Positions 41,382 through 50,561 of a stretch of 64,000 nt of DNA are shown piece after piece. Made by a program: the position numbers and the translations under genes. Where the stretch lies: assembly GCF_040394755.1 (NCBI RefSeq), contig NZ_JBEBRQ010000004.1; one strand, written 5' to 3'. Each line of letters begins with the position of its first letter. The stretch's first letter is position 1. Under the pieces are notes generated by a model. That model was not told the origin of the DNA. It did no database searches and worked only from the letters and a program-made list of their open reading frames with translations. Source of the DNA: Castellaniella defragrans_A (GTDB taxonomy: Bacteria; Pseudomonadota; Gammaproteobacteria; Burkholderiales; Burkholderiaceae_B).

Positions 41382-43127
41382 TCAAGCCTCGACGTACCAG
41401 TTATCCTCCGACAGCAGCACCTGCTGGTGGCCGTAGCCCGCCGGCATCATCGGAAAGCAGTTTTGCAGCGGCACGACCGCGACGTCCAGGAAATAGGGGC
41501 CGTCATGGGCCAGGCAGGCCGCCAGCGCGGCCTCCAGATCGTCAGGGTGATCGACGCGCGCCGCGCCCCAGCCAAAGGCGCCGGCCAGCGCCACGAAGTC
41601 CGGGATCGAGGCGTTGTAGCTGTGGCTGTAGCGCCCGCCATGTATCAATTCCTGCCACTGGCGCACCATGCCCATGTGGCCGTTGTTGCACAGGATCAGC
41701 TTGACCGGCGCGCGATGCTGCGCGGCGGTGGCGAGCTCCTGGATGTTCATCAGCACCGACGCGTCGCCGCTCACGCAGACGACGGTCTTGTCGGGATGGG
41801 CGATCTGCGCGCCGATGGCGGCGGGCAGGCCATAGCCCATCGTGCCCGCGCCGCCCGAGGTGAGCCAGCGGTTGGGCCGCGCGATGCGGATGTACTGCGC
41901 AGCCCACATCTGGTGCTGGCCGACATCGGTGGCGACGATGGCGTCGCGGCCCGCGAGCGCCGCGTCGATGCACCGCATGAGATGCTGCGGCAGGATGTAC
42001 TCGGCGGAGGGCTCGAATGCCAGGCATTGCCGCCCCTGCCAGACAGCGATGCGCTGCCACCATTCGTCCAGGCGGCCAGCCTCGAGGGTCTGGGCGCCCA
42101 GTTCCTTGTGCAAGGCGCGCAGCAGCGGGTAGCAGTCGCCAGTCAGCGCCACATCGGCGCGCACCACCTTGTTGATCGACGCCGGATCGATGTCCAGGTG
42201 GATCTTGTCCGCATGCGGACAGAAATCCGACAGCCGGCCCGTGATGCGGTCATCGAAGCGCGCCCCGACGCAGACGATCAGGTCGGCATGGTGCATGGCG
42301 AGGTTCGCCTGCAGCGTCCCGTGCATCCCCAACATACCGAGGAACTGCCGGTCATCGGCCGGATACGCGCCCAGCCCCATGAGGGTCAGGGTGCACGGCG
42401 CGCCGACATCCTGCACCAGACTGCGGAACGCATGACAGGCGTCCAGCCCCGAATTGATGAGCCCGCCGCCGCCGTAGAACACCGGCCGCTTGGCGCGCGC
42501 GATCAGCGCCGCCGCGCGCTTGAGGGCGGCCTCGGTCGCCGCCGGCAGGGTCTCGGCCACGGCCGGCGCCTCGGGCTCGGCGCGCAGGCAATCCGGCGGG
42601 ACCAGGGCGGTCTGGATGTCCTTGGGAAAATCGAGCAGCACCGGCCCCGGACGGCCGGCACGGGTCAGCCGCAAGGCCTTGGCCGTCAACGCGGCTACAT
42701 CCTCGACCCGGCGGATCTGGGCATTCCACTTGGTCACCGGCCGCGAAATCCCCACCGCGTCGCATTCCTGGAAAGCATCGGTGCCGATGGCGCCGGTGGC
42801 CACCTGACCGCTGATGCACAGCACCGGAATGGAATCGCACAGGGCATCGAGCAGGCCCGTGGTGGTATTGGACATGCCCGGCCCCGAGGTGACCAGGACC
42901 ACGCCCGGGCGGCCGGTCGAGCGCGCATAGCCCTCGGCGGCATGCATGGCGGCCTGCTCGTGGCGCACCAGCACGTGACGGATACCGCTTTCGGCATACA
43001 AGGCGTCATACAGCGGCAGCACCGCGCCGCCTGGATAACCAAAAATAGTGTCCACCCCCAGGGCGATCAGATTATCCAGCAAAACCTCGGCGCCGTTGCG
43101 CCCGGGCGTGTGTGCGTTCGCGTTCAT
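41382..43127 (-). CDS. ilvB: Acetolactate synthase-like ThDP enzyme, large subunit
   Basis: A 581-residue thiamine-diphosphate enzyme. The catalytic Glu is in VRHEQAAMHAAEGYAR; the FAD-region motif GARFDDRITG and the ThDP motif SGDASVLMNIQEL...CNNGHMGMVRQWQ are intact. These match acetolactate synthase large subunits (pyruvate to acetolactate for Val/Leu/Ile synthesis). No ilvN small subunit is adjacent, and the following gene is an unrelated membrane protein. It may be a second, unregulated or catabolic isozyme, or the chromosome may hold the regular ilvBN elsewhere. Confidence 0.85.
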   Translation of the reverse strand: MNANAHTPGRNGAEVLLDNLIALGVDTIFGYPGGAVLPLYDALYAESGIRHVLVRHEQAAMHAAEGYARSTGRPGVVLVTSGPGMSNTTTGLLDALCDSIPVLCISGQVATGAIGTDAFQECDAVGISRPVTKWNAQIRRVEDVAALTAKALRLTRAGRPGPVLLDFPKDIQTALVPPDCLRAEPEAPAVAETLPAATEAALKRAAALIARAKRPVFYGGGGLINSGLDACHAFRSLVQDVGAPCTLTLMGLGAYPADDRQFLGMLGMHGTLQANLAMHHADLIVCVGARFDDRITGRLSDFCPHADKIHLDIDPASINKVVRADVALTGDCYPLLRALHKELGAQTLEAGRLDEWWQRIAVWQGRQCLAFEPSAEYILPQHLMRCIDAALAGRDAIVATDVGQHQMWAAQYIRIARPNRWLTSGGAGTMGYGLPAAIGAQIAHPDKTVVCVSGDASVLMNIQELATAAQHRAPVKLILCNNGHMGMVRQWQELIHGGRYSHSYNASIPDFVALAGAFGWGAARVDHPDDLEAALAACLAHDGPYFLDVAVVPLQNCFPMMPAGYGHQQVLLSEDNWYVEA

Positions 43128-43192
43128 GAACCTCTGCCTGGTGAATCAGGGATAATGGGCCAGTTTATCGCTTTTCATTGACCCCACATTCC

Positions 43193-43711
43193 ATGGCCAC
43201 ACGACAACCCTGGCATATCGTCCGCGCATCCCGCCTGCATGGCACAGGCGTGTTCGCCGCCCGCGACATCCCGGCCGACACCCGCATCCTGGAATACGCC
43301 GGCCGGCGCCTCACCGCCGAACGGGCGGATGCGCGCTGGCCCGTGAACCCGGACGATCCCTACCACACATTCTATTTTTCCCTGGGCTGCGGTCTGGTGA
43401 TCGACGGCGGCCAGCGCGGCAACGACGCGCGCTGGATCAATCATTCCTGTGCCCCCAACTGCGAGGCGCGCGAAAACGAGGCTGGCACGCGCGTGACCAT
43501 CCACGCCCTGCGCGACATCCCGGCCGGGGCCGAACTGCTGTACGACTACGGCCTGATCACCGAGGAAAAGCTCACGCCGACGCTCAAGCGCCATTACCGC
43601 TGCCTGTGCGGCGCGCCCGGCTGCCGCGGCACCATGCTCGCCACGGCCGGCAAGGCATCCGGAAAATCCGCCAGACGCAGCAAGCCCGGAAAGGACCGCA
43701 AGCAAAAATAA
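43193..43711 (+). CDS. SET-domain protein (putative protein-lysine methyltransferase)
   Basis: A 172-residue SET protein. SAM-binding and active-site motifs are clear: GVFAARDIPADTRILEYAG, NDARWINHSCAPNCEAREN (NHSC pseudoknot), ELLYDYGL with the catalytic Tyr, and a post-SET Cys cluster CLCGAPGCRGTM. A Lys/Arg-rich tail (GKASGKSARRSKPGKDRKQK) follows. Bacterial SET proteins are rare compared with eukaryotes; substrates are mostly unknown, and Lys-rich DNA-binding proteins are candidates. The ATG at 43193 starts the SET domain region; no strong ribosome binding site is present. It is divergent from ilvB. Confidence 0.85.
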   Translation: MATRQPWHIVRASRLHGTGVFAARDIPADTRILEYAGRRLTAERADARWPVNPDDPYHTFYFSLGCGLVIDGGQRGNDARWINHSCAPNCEARENEAGTRVTIHALRDIPAGAELLYDYGLITEEKLTPTLKRHYRCLCGAPGCRGTMLATAGKASGKSARRSKPGKDRKQK

Positions 43712-43799
43712 GCGCCACCGCCACGCCCCTGGGGTACTCCCGAATGGCAGTACCGCCAGCCCGCGCTAGCATGGTGGGCATTCTCACGCCTTCATACTC

Positions 43800-44336
43800 A
43801 TGTCGCACACACCCAATCCGCCCAGCTCCGACGACTACTGCGCCGAACCCTACACCCCGCCGCCCGACCCGCCCGTGCGCGTGCCGCTGCGCATCGAGGA
43901 CTGGATCACCGTCATCACCATCGGCGCCCTGGCGGTGATCACCATGGCCAACGTCGTCGTCCGCTACCTCACCGACGAGTCCTTCGCCTGGACCGAGGAG
44001 ATCTCGATCTTCCTGCTCGTCGTGCTGACCATGAGCGCCAGCGCCTCGGCCTTCGTGCGCAACCAGCACATCCGCATCGAACTGTTCGCCGACGGCGGCA
44101 CACAGGCCCGCCGGCGCCGGCTGGCCATCCTCGCCCAGGGCATCACGCTGGCATTCTTCGTCGTCCTGACCATCCTGCTGGGACGCATGGCCCTGGACGA
44201 GTACAACTGGGGCGACACATCGCCCGCGATCGGCGTGCCGACCTGGTGGTATTCCATGTGGCTGCCCATTCTGTCCGCGGCGATCACGCTGCGGATCGCC
44301 GGCATCCTGCGCCGGCGCCTGCGGGAGCCGGCATGA
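43800..44336 (+). CDS. dctQ: TRAP transporter small permease (DctQ)
   Basis: A 178-residue four-helix membrane protein with the DctQ pattern: the helix pair around ITIGALAVITMANVVVRYLTDESFAWTEEISIFLLV, a middle conserved QHIRIELFAD, and a helix near PTWWYSMWLPILSAAITL. It works with DctM and DctP to import organic acids using the sodium or proton gradient. It overlaps dctM by 4 bases (ATGA). The start lies just after a poor-consensus leader; the cytoplasmic N-terminus is Pro-rich. Confidence 0.88.
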   Translation: MSHTPNPPSSDDYCAEPYTPPPDPPVRVPLRIEDWITVITIGALAVITMANVVVRYLTDESFAWTEEISIFLLVVLTMSASASAFVRNQHIRIELFADGGTQARRRRLAILAQGITLAFFVVLTILLGRMALDEYNWGDTSPAIGVPTWWYSMWLPILSAAITLRIAGILRRRLREPA

Positions 44337-45631
44337 TCCCGTGGCTGCTGTTCATCCTGTTCATCGTCCTGATGGTCATCGGGGTGCCCGTGGGCATCGC
44401 CCTGGGCGCCGCCGGCACGCTGGCCATCGCCCTGGCCAATCCCGAGACCCACTGGTTCGGCCTGATGGCGGTCGCGCAAAGCTTTTATGCGGGCCTGGGC
44501 AAATATCCATTGCTGGCGATTCCCATGTTCGTGCTGGTCGGCTCGATCTTCGACCGCTCGGGCGTCGCGGCCCGTCTGGTGCGCCTGGCCATCGCCATCA
44601 CCGGGCACGGCCCCGGCATGCTGTCGGTGGTAGCGATCGGCGTGGCCATGTTCCTCGGCGGCATCTCGGGCTCGGGGCCGGCCTGTGCGGCCGCCGTGGG
44701 CGCCGTCATGATCGGCGCCATGAACCGCGCGGGCTACCCGCCCGCCTATTCGGCGAGCATCGTCGCCGCCGGCGCGGCCACCGATATCCTGATCCCGCCA
44801 TCGGTCGCCTTCATCATCTATTCCATCCTCGTGCCGCAGGCCTCGGTGCCCGCGCTGTTCGCCGCGGGCATGTTCCCCGGCATCATCGCCGGGATCTGCC
44901 TGATCGTCCCCGCCGTCTGGCTCGCGCGCCGTCACGGCATGGGCGCGCACCGGCGCAACGAGCCCCGGCCGCCCTTCTGGCGCAGCCTCTACGAGGCCCT
45001 GTGGGGCCTGGCGGCCCCGGTCATCATCCTGGGCGGCATGCGCATGGGCTACTTCACGCCCACCGAGGCCGCGGTGGTCGCGGTGTTCTACGGTCTGTTC
45101 ATCGGCATGTTCGTCCACCGGACCATGACCATCCGCGACCTGTTCCCCATCCTGCGCGAGGCGGGCGAGCTCTCGGCCGTGATCATGCTGGTGGTCACCC
45201 TGGCGGGAATATTCGCCTGGTCGCTGTCCACCCTGAGCATCATCGATCCCATCACCCAGGCCATCGTGCATTCCGGCCTGGGCGAATACGGCATCCTCAC
45301 CCTGCTGATCCTGCTGCTGATCGTCCTGGGCATGTTCCTCGACGGGATTTCGATCTTCCTGATCTTCGTGCCACTGGTCCTGCCCATCGCCCAGGCCTTC
45401 CACTGGGATGTGGTGTGGTTCGGCGTGCTGCTCACACTGATGGTGGCCGTGGGCCAGTTCACACCGCCCATCGCCGTCAACCTGATGGTGTCCTGCCGGA
45501 TCGCCAACGTCCCCATCGAAAGCACCACCCGCTGGGTCCTGTGGCTGGTGGGCGGCATGATGTGCACCCTGGTGCTGGTGATCCTGTTCCCGCAGATCGC
45601 CTTGTGGCTGCCGCATTACCTGGGATATTGA
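44333..45631 (+). CDS. dctM: TRAP transporter large permease (DctM)
   Basis: A 432-residue membrane protein with about 12 helices and DctM hallmarks: VIGVPVGIALGAAGTLAI, the GGISGSGPACAAAVGAVMI loop, AATDILIPPSVAFIIYS, and GQFTPPIAVNLMVSCRIA. It is the translocating subunit. It starts within the dctQ stop (ATGA overlap) and is followed by dctP 29 bases later. Confidence 0.92.
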   Translation: MIPWLLFILFIVLMVIGVPVGIALGAAGTLAIALANPETHWFGLMAVAQSFYAGLGKYPLLAIPMFVLVGSIFDRSGVAARLVRLAIAITGHGPGMLSVVAIGVAMFLGGISGSGPACAAAVGAVMIGAMNRAGYPPAYSASIVAAGAATDILIPPSVAFIIYSILVPQASVPALFAAGMFPGIIAGICLIVPAVWLARRHGMGAHRRNEPRPPFWRSLYEALWGLAAPVIILGGMRMGYFTPTEAAVVAVFYGLFIGMFVHRTMTIRDLFPILREAGELSAVIMLVVTLAGIFAWSLSTLSIIDPITQAIVHSGLGEYGILTLLILLLIVLGMFLDGISIFLIFVPLVLPIAQAFHWDVVWFGVLLTLMVAVGQFTPPIAVNLMVSCRIANVPIESTTRWVLWLVGGMMCTLVLVILFPQIALWLPHYLGY

Positions 45632-45660
45632 CCATTCGATACGACAAAGAGGAGTCCTCC

Positions 45661-46686
45661 ATGAAACTACGCAACCTGCTGGGCGCTGCCGCATTCACAC
45701 TGGCCGCCCTGGCGAGCGCGGGCGCCGCCCATGCCGCCGACTACAAATCCGAGTACAAACTGTCGATCGTGGTCGGCACCACCTTTCCCTGGGGCCAGGG
45801 CGCGGTGATCTGGTCCGATCTGGTGCGCGAGCGCACCGACGGGCGCATCAACATCAAGATCTACCCCGGCACCTCCCTGGTGCAGGGCGACCAGACCCGT
45901 GAATTCACCGCCATCCGCCAGGGCGTGATCGACATGGCGATCGGCTCGACGATCAACTGGTCGCCGCAGGTCAAGGAACTGAACCTGTTCTCCCTGCCGT
46001 TCCTGATGCCCGACTATCCGGCCATCGACGCCCTGACCCAGGGCCCGGTCGGCGAGAAACTGTTCGACATCCTGGCGCAGAAAGGCGTGGTGCCCCTGGC
46101 CTGGGGTGAAAACGGCTATCGCCAGCTCAGCAATTCCAAGCATGTCGTCCAGGCCCCCGACGACATCAAGGGCATGAAGCTGCGCGTGGTGGGCTCGCCC
46201 CTGTACATCGACATCTTCACCGCCCTGGGCGCCAACCCGACGCAGATGAGCTGGGCCGATGCGCAGCCGGCCCTGGCCAGCGGCGCCGTCGACGGCCAGG
46301 AAAACCCCCTGTCCATCTATGACGGCGCCAAGCTCTATGACGTCGCCCAGAAATACCTGACCCTGTGGAATTACGTCGCCGACCCGCTGATCTTCGTGGT
46401 CAACCAGGACGTCTGGAACTCCTGGACGCCCGAGGACCAGAAGATCGTGCGCGAGGCCGCCATCGAGGCCGCCAAGCGCGAGATCGTCATCGCCCGCCAG
46501 GGCGTGACCTCGACGGACGACGCCCTGCTCAAGGAAATCGAGGGCCACGGCGTCACGGTCACGATCCTCTCGCCCGCGCAGATCGACGCCTTCGCCAAAG
46601 TCACTCAGCCCGTGTTCGACAAGTGGGCCAAACAGATCGGTCCCGATCTGGTCAAGCAGGCCCAGGCCGATATCGCCAAGCGCTGA
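45661..46686 (+). CDS. dctP: TRAP transporter substrate-binding protein (DctP)
   Basis: A 341-residue periplasmic protein. The signal peptide ends GAAHA-ADYK. It has DctP features: the GVIDMAIGSTINWSP region, the conserved carboxylate-binding Arg in MKLRVVGSPLYID, and NPTQMSWADAQPALASGAVDGQENPLS. It captures a carboxylic acid substrate, which the sequence does not identify. GAGGAG lies 7 bases before the ATG. The order Q-M-P, with the binding protein last, is less common than P-Q-M. The TSUP permease follows 24 bases later. Confidence 0.9.
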   Translation: MKLRNLLGAAAFTLAALASAGAAHAADYKSEYKLSIVVGTTFPWGQGAVIWSDLVRERTDGRINIKIYPGTSLVQGDQTREFTAIRQGVIDMAIGSTINWSPQVKELNLFSLPFLMPDYPAIDALTQGPVGEKLFDILAQKGVVPLAWGENGYRQLSNSKHVVQAPDDIKGMKLRVVGSPLYIDIFTALGANPTQMSWADAQPALASGAVDGQENPLSIYDGAKLYDVAQKYLTLWNYVADPLIFVVNQDVWNSWTPEDQKIVREAAIEAAKREIVIARQGVTSTDDALLKEIEGHGVTVTILSPAQIDAFAKVTQPVFDKWAKQIGPDLVKQAQADIAKR

Positions 46687-46710
46687 CCGGCGCATGATCC
46701 CGGCCCCGGC

Positions 46711-47463
46711 ATGGAATTTTCCGCCCAGATCGCGATCCTGCTGTTCTTCGTCGCCATGCTGGCCGGCATGGTCGATGCGATCGCGGGCGGCGGCGGACTG
46801 ATCACCATCCCGGCCCTGCTGGCGGCCGGCCTGCCGCCGGGCACGGCCATCGCCACCAACAAGATCGGCGGCATCGCCGGCTCGGCCGCCGCGACCCTGC
46901 ATTTCCTGCGCATCCGCCAGATCGACCTCAAGCGCAGCCGCTGGATGGCGCTGGGGGCGTTCACCGGCTCGCTGGCGGGCGGGATCGTGCTGACCCGCAT
47001 CGACAGCTCGGTACTCAGCCGCCTGATCCCGATCCTGCTGATCGGCTTCGCCCTGTACTTCCTGCTCTCGCCCAGGGTCGGCGCCGAGGACCGCAAGGCG
47101 CGCATCTCCAGCGCCGCCTATGCGCTCGTCATGGCCCCTTTGATCGGCTTCTACGACGGCTTCTTCGGCCCCGGGACCGGCACATTCCTGGCAATCTCGC
47201 TGGTCACCCTGATGGGCTTCAACCTGGTCAAGGCCACGGCGCACACGAAACTGCTGAACCTGTGCAGCAATCTCGCCTCGGTGCTGTTCTTCGCCCTGCA
47301 CGGCAACATCGTCTGGTCCTTCGGACTGCCCATGCTGGCCGGCCAGTGGATCGGCGGGACCATCGGCGCGCGCCTGGTGGTCAGCCAGGGCCACCGCCTG
47401 ATCAAGATCGTCATGGCGGTGGTCGCCATCGCGATCTCGATAAAGATGATCTGGAGCGCCTGA
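46711..47463 (+). CDS. TSUP (TauE/SafE) family permease
   Basis: A 250-residue membrane protein with about eight helices. Two internal repeats each carry the TSUP signature: VDAIAGGGGLITIPALL near residue 21 and YDGFFGPGTGTFLAI near residue 148, with ATNKIGG and AHTKLLNL as paired helices. TSUP members export sulfonates, sulfite or organic acids. It lies directly behind the TRAP genes, so the pair may handle one substrate class, for instance sulfonated carboxylates; that is inference. Confidence 0.88.
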   Translation: MEFSAQIAILLFFVAMLAGMVDAIAGGGGLITIPALLAAGLPPGTAIATNKIGGIAGSAAATLHFLRIRQIDLKRSRWMALGAFTGSLAGGIVLTRIDSSVLSRLIPILLIGFALYFLLSPRVGAEDRKARISSAAYALVMAPLIGFYDGFFGPGTGTFLAISLVTLMGFNLVKATAHTKLLNLCSNLASVLFFALHGNIVWSFGLPMLAGQWIGGTIGARLVVSQGHRLIKIVMAVVAIAISIKMIWSA

Positions 47464-47524
47464 TACGGGGCTACGGCCAGCCGTGCCGACGGCACTATTT
47501 GCTCGAAGGAAATCCGGACGGCCT

Positions 47525-48073
47525 TCAGTCCCCGCCCATCAGCGCCTGCAGTTCGACGCCGACGTCCCCCTTGTCCGCAGACACCCAGGCGGTCCGGTCG
47601 CTCACGTTGACGTTCATCGTCATGCCGCGCTCGGCCAGGCCGGCGAGCGCGCGCGTCGCCTCGGCGGGCAGGGCATAGACGCGCAGGTTCCGGGCACGGG
47701 CGACCTTGTTGCGCACGCCGGCCCACCAGACCTCGACCCCGCGGCCGTAGGCGAACACAATCACCTCGCCGGCGCGTCCGCAGGCTTTCAGGAGGCGGCG
47801 CTCATCCGGCAGGCCGACCTCGATCCATTGCCGGATCGCGCCCGTCAAATCCATGCGCCACAGATCGGGCTCGTCGGTCTCGCTCAGGCCGCGCGTGAAA
47901 ACCAGACCCTCGTCGCCGTCCACGTGCAAGGCATAGGCCAGCAGGCGCACCATCAGGCGCTCATCGGTTTCCGACGGGTGGCGGGCCACGGTCACGGCAT
48001 GGCTGCCATAGTAGGCGCGATCATTGTCGGCCACGTGGATGTCGGCTTTGTAGACGGTTGCGCGCAGCGCCAT
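47525..48073 (-). CDS. yaeQ: YaeQ family protein
   Basis: A 182-residue YaeQ protein, with family blocks MALRATVYKADIHVADNDRAYY, RHPSETDERLMVRLLAYAL, and GLSETDEPDLWRMDLTGAIRQWIEVGLPDERRL. YaeQ has a PD-(D/E)XK nuclease-like fold and was once reported as an RfaH multicopy suppressor; its role is unclear. It is convergent with the TSUP gene and divergent from the next. Confidence 0.93.
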   Translation of the reverse strand: MALRATVYKADIHVADNDRAYYGSHAVTVARHPSETDERLMVRLLAYALHVDGDEGLVFTRGLSETDEPDLWRMDLTGAIRQWIEVGLPDERRLLKACGRAGEVIVFAYGRGVEVWWAGVRNKVARARNLRVYALPAEATRALAGLAERGMTMNVNVSDRTAWVSADKGDVGVELQALMGGD

Positions 48074-48216
48074 GGAGCATCGTTCCGGAATACGGCCCCG
48101 CGCCTGAGCGGCGGAAGCCGGAAAAAGGCATAGTCTAACCCGGGCAACCGGCCCCGTTCCCCGCGCGCACTGGGGCGGGTATGATAGGCCGACACTTCCC
48201 CCTCGAGGAACACGCC

Positions 48217-48852
48217 ATGCCCTGCTACAGCTTCGAAGGCATCACCCCCGTCGTCCATCCGACGGCCTACGTCCATCCCACCGCCGTGCTGATCGGCGAC
48301 GTCATCGTCGGGCCCGGCGTCTACGTGGCGCCGCTGGCATCCCTGCGCGGAGACTTCGGGCGCCTCATCCTGGAGGAGGGCTCCAACCTGCAGGACCATT
48401 GCATGATGCACGGCTTCAGTGACGCCGACACCATCGTCCAGGCCAATGGCCACATCGGCCACGGCGCCATCCTGCACGGCTGCGTCATCGGCCGCAACGC
48501 GCTGGTGGGGATGAACGCGGTCGTCATGGACAGCGCGATCATCGGCGCCGACAGCATCGTGGCCGCGATGAGCTTCGTCAAGACCGGCTTCCAGGGCGAG
48601 CCGCGCCAACTGCTGGCGGGATCGCCCGCGCGCGTCATCCGCACGGTCACCGACGCCGACCTGCACTGGAAACAAATGGGCACGCGCGAATATCAGGCCC
48701 TGGTCGGGCGTTATACCAACGGCCTGCGCGAGGCCGTGCCGCTGCACGAAGTCGAGGCCGACCGGCCACGCCTCAAGAACGTCACGGATCTGGGCGCCCT
48801 GAGACAGGATCGGCTGCCCGCCGAGGCGCGGGCGAAGGGCGTCACGGCCTGA
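48217..48852 (+). CDS. Gamma-carbonic-anhydrase/PaaY-like hexapeptide protein
   Basis: A 211-residue left-handed beta-helix protein, with repeats such as HPTAVLIGDVIVGPGVYVAPLASLRGDFGRL and the metal-site residues in LQDHCMMHGF and GHIGHGAILHGC. It resembles PaaY/CaiE, thioesterase or carbonic-anhydrase-like proteins often near phenylacetate or carnitine genes. No such pathway is nearby, so the exact role is open. The ATG at 48217 has GAGGA 8 bases upstream; the frame's earlier ATG precedes that site. Confidence 0.85.
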   Translation: MPCYSFEGITPVVHPTAYVHPTAVLIGDVIVGPGVYVAPLASLRGDFGRLILEEGSNLQDHCMMHGFSDADTIVQANGHIGHGAILHGCVIGRNALVGMNAVVMDSAIIGADSIVAAMSFVKTGFQGEPRQLLAGSPARVIRTVTDADLHWKQMGTREYQALVGRYTNGLREAVPLHEVEADRPRLKNVTDLGALRQDRLPAEARAKGVTA

Positions 48853-48900
48853 CCGCGGACCGCCCGGAAACGCCGGCGTTCTTCACCGTGATGGACGCGT

Positions 48901-50397
48901 CTACTTGAACGCCGTCTCGATGAAGCTGCGCAACTTGCGCGAGTGCAGGCGTTCGCGCGGCATCTCGCGCAGGCATTCGAGCGCGCGAATGCCGATGTGC
49001 AGGTGCTGGTTGACCTGCGTGCGGTAAAAGGCGCTCGCCATACCCGGCAGCTTCAGCTCGCCATGCAGGGGCTTGTCGGACACGCACAGCAAGGTGCCAT
49101 AGGGCACACGGAACCGGAACCCATTGGCCGCGATGGTCGCCGATTCCATGTCCAGGGCGATGGCCCGCGACTGCGACAGGCGCCGGACGGGCTCTTGCTG
49201 GTCGCGCAGCTCCCAGTTGCGGTTGTCGATGGTGGCCACCGTGCCGGTGCGCATGATTTTTTTCAGCTCCCAGCCGCTCAGGCCCGCGACCTCGGCCACG
49301 GCCTCCTCGAGCGCCACCTGCACCTCGGCCAGGGGCGGCACCGGCACCCATAGCGGCAGATCATCGTCCAGCACATGATCCTGGCGCACATAACCGTGCG
49401 CCAGCACATAGTCACCCAGCCGCTGCGTGGTGCGCAGGCCCGCGCAATGCCCCAGCATCAGCCAGGCCGAGGAGCGCAGCACCGCGACGTGGTCGGTGAT
49501 GGTCTTGGCGTTGGACGGCCCCACGCCGATATTGATCAGCGTGATGCCGGTATGCCCCGCGCGCTTGAGATGATAGGACGGCATCTGCGGCCCCCGATCG
49601 GGCGGCGCCGCGGACGCGCCCGCGGTCTCGCGGGTGACGATGTGATTGCCGGGTTCGACCAGCTCGGTGTAGCCGCCCTCGCCGCTGGCCAGCGCGCCGC
49701 GCGCCCACTTGACGAACTCCTCGACGTAGAACTGGTAGTTGGTGAACAGCACGAAGTCCTGGAAATGCTGCGGCGCCGTCGCCGTATAGTGCTGCAGGCG
49801 ATGCAGGGAATAATCAATGCGCGGCGCGGTGAACGGCCCCAGCGGCCGCGGCTGGCCCGGCCGGCCCTCCCAGGTGCCATTGACGATCGCGTCGTCAGTG
49901 ACCGCCAGATTGGGCACATCGAAATGATCGCGCAAAGTGTGGCCGGGCGACTCCAGGTACTCGCCATCGATGTACTCGCCCTCCGGAAAGGCGAAGTGCA
50001 GCGGAATGGGCATATCGGACTCGCCAATCTCGACAGGCACCTGATGATTGCGCAACAGCAGGCCGATCTGCTCGCGCAGATAGCCATGAAACAGCGACGG
50101 CTGGGTCACCGTGGTCATGTACACGCCCGGCTCCACCAGGTGACCGTAGGACAAGCGGCTGTCGACCTCCTGGTACGAATTCACCCGAATGCGGATCGCG
50201 GGATAGCAGGCGCGCACACGCTGCCCCTCGGGCAGGCGGCCCGCGCTGTATTCGCGAAAGGCGTCGCGAATGAAGGCCGTATTGCGCTGGTACAGCCCGA
50301 TCAGTTGATCGATCGCCGCATCCACATCGTCATAGCTGGCAAACGGCACCAACGGCGGCAATCGAGTCGGGCGGGGATGATCCATGAATTTGTCCAT
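48901..50397 (-). CDS. amn: AMP nucleosidase
   Basis: A 498-residue enzyme that splits AMP to adenine and ribose-5-phosphate. The N-terminal AMP-nucleosidase domain (YQRNTAFIRDAFREYSAGRLP) and the C-terminal nucleoside-phosphorylase-like domain (ITLINIGVGPSNAKTITDHV, MGATIAANGFR-type region ALDMESATIAANGF) are both complete. It is downstream of guanine deaminase on the same strand, with 164 bases between them containing a copy of the GC-rich repeat. The two suggest a purine salvage grouping. Confidence 0.92.
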   Translation of the reverse strand: MDKFMDHPRPTRLPPLVPFASYDDVDAAIDQLIGLYQRNTAFIRDAFREYSAGRLPEGQRVRACYPAIRIRVNSYQEVDSRLSYGHLVEPGVYMTTVTQPSLFHGYLREQIGLLLRNHQVPVEIGESDMPIPLHFAFPEGEYIDGEYLESPGHTLRDHFDVPNLAVTDDAIVNGTWEGRPGQPRPLGPFTAPRIDYSLHRLQHYTATAPQHFQDFVLFTNYQFYVEEFVKWARGALASGEGGYTELVEPGNHIVTRETAGASAAPPDRGPQMPSYHLKRAGHTGITLINIGVGPSNAKTITDHVAVLRSSAWLMLGHCAGLRTTQRLGDYVLAHGYVRQDHVLDDDLPLWVPVPPLAEVQVALEEAVAEVAGLSGWELKKIMRTGTVATIDNRNWELRDQQEPVRRLSQSRAIALDMESATIAANGFRFRVPYGTLLCVSDKPLHGELKLPGMASAFYRTQVNQHLHIGIRALECLREMPRERLHSRKLRSFIETAFK

Positions 50398-50452
50398 GCC
50401 TGATTATGGCAGGTCTTTGCGACGGAGAGATGAACGGTCGACCACGCTCCCC

Positions 50453-50470
50453 GGGCGCCGGCCGCGAGCT
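50453..50470. repeat. Dispersed GC-rich repeat, copy 3 (partial)
   Basis: GGGCGCCGGCCGCGAGCT matches the last block of copies 1 and 2, and is again followed by A-rich DNA (CATCCAAAAAACAAAA). The 5' hairpin part is absent. It lies between guaD and amn. Confidence 0.65.
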
Positions 50471-50561
50471 CATCCAAAAAACAAAATGACGAACGCTCCC
50501 CACAAATCACCTCGCTGTTGCAGGCGCCGATGACGATGCGGTCAGCTTTTTCGAGCATGGT

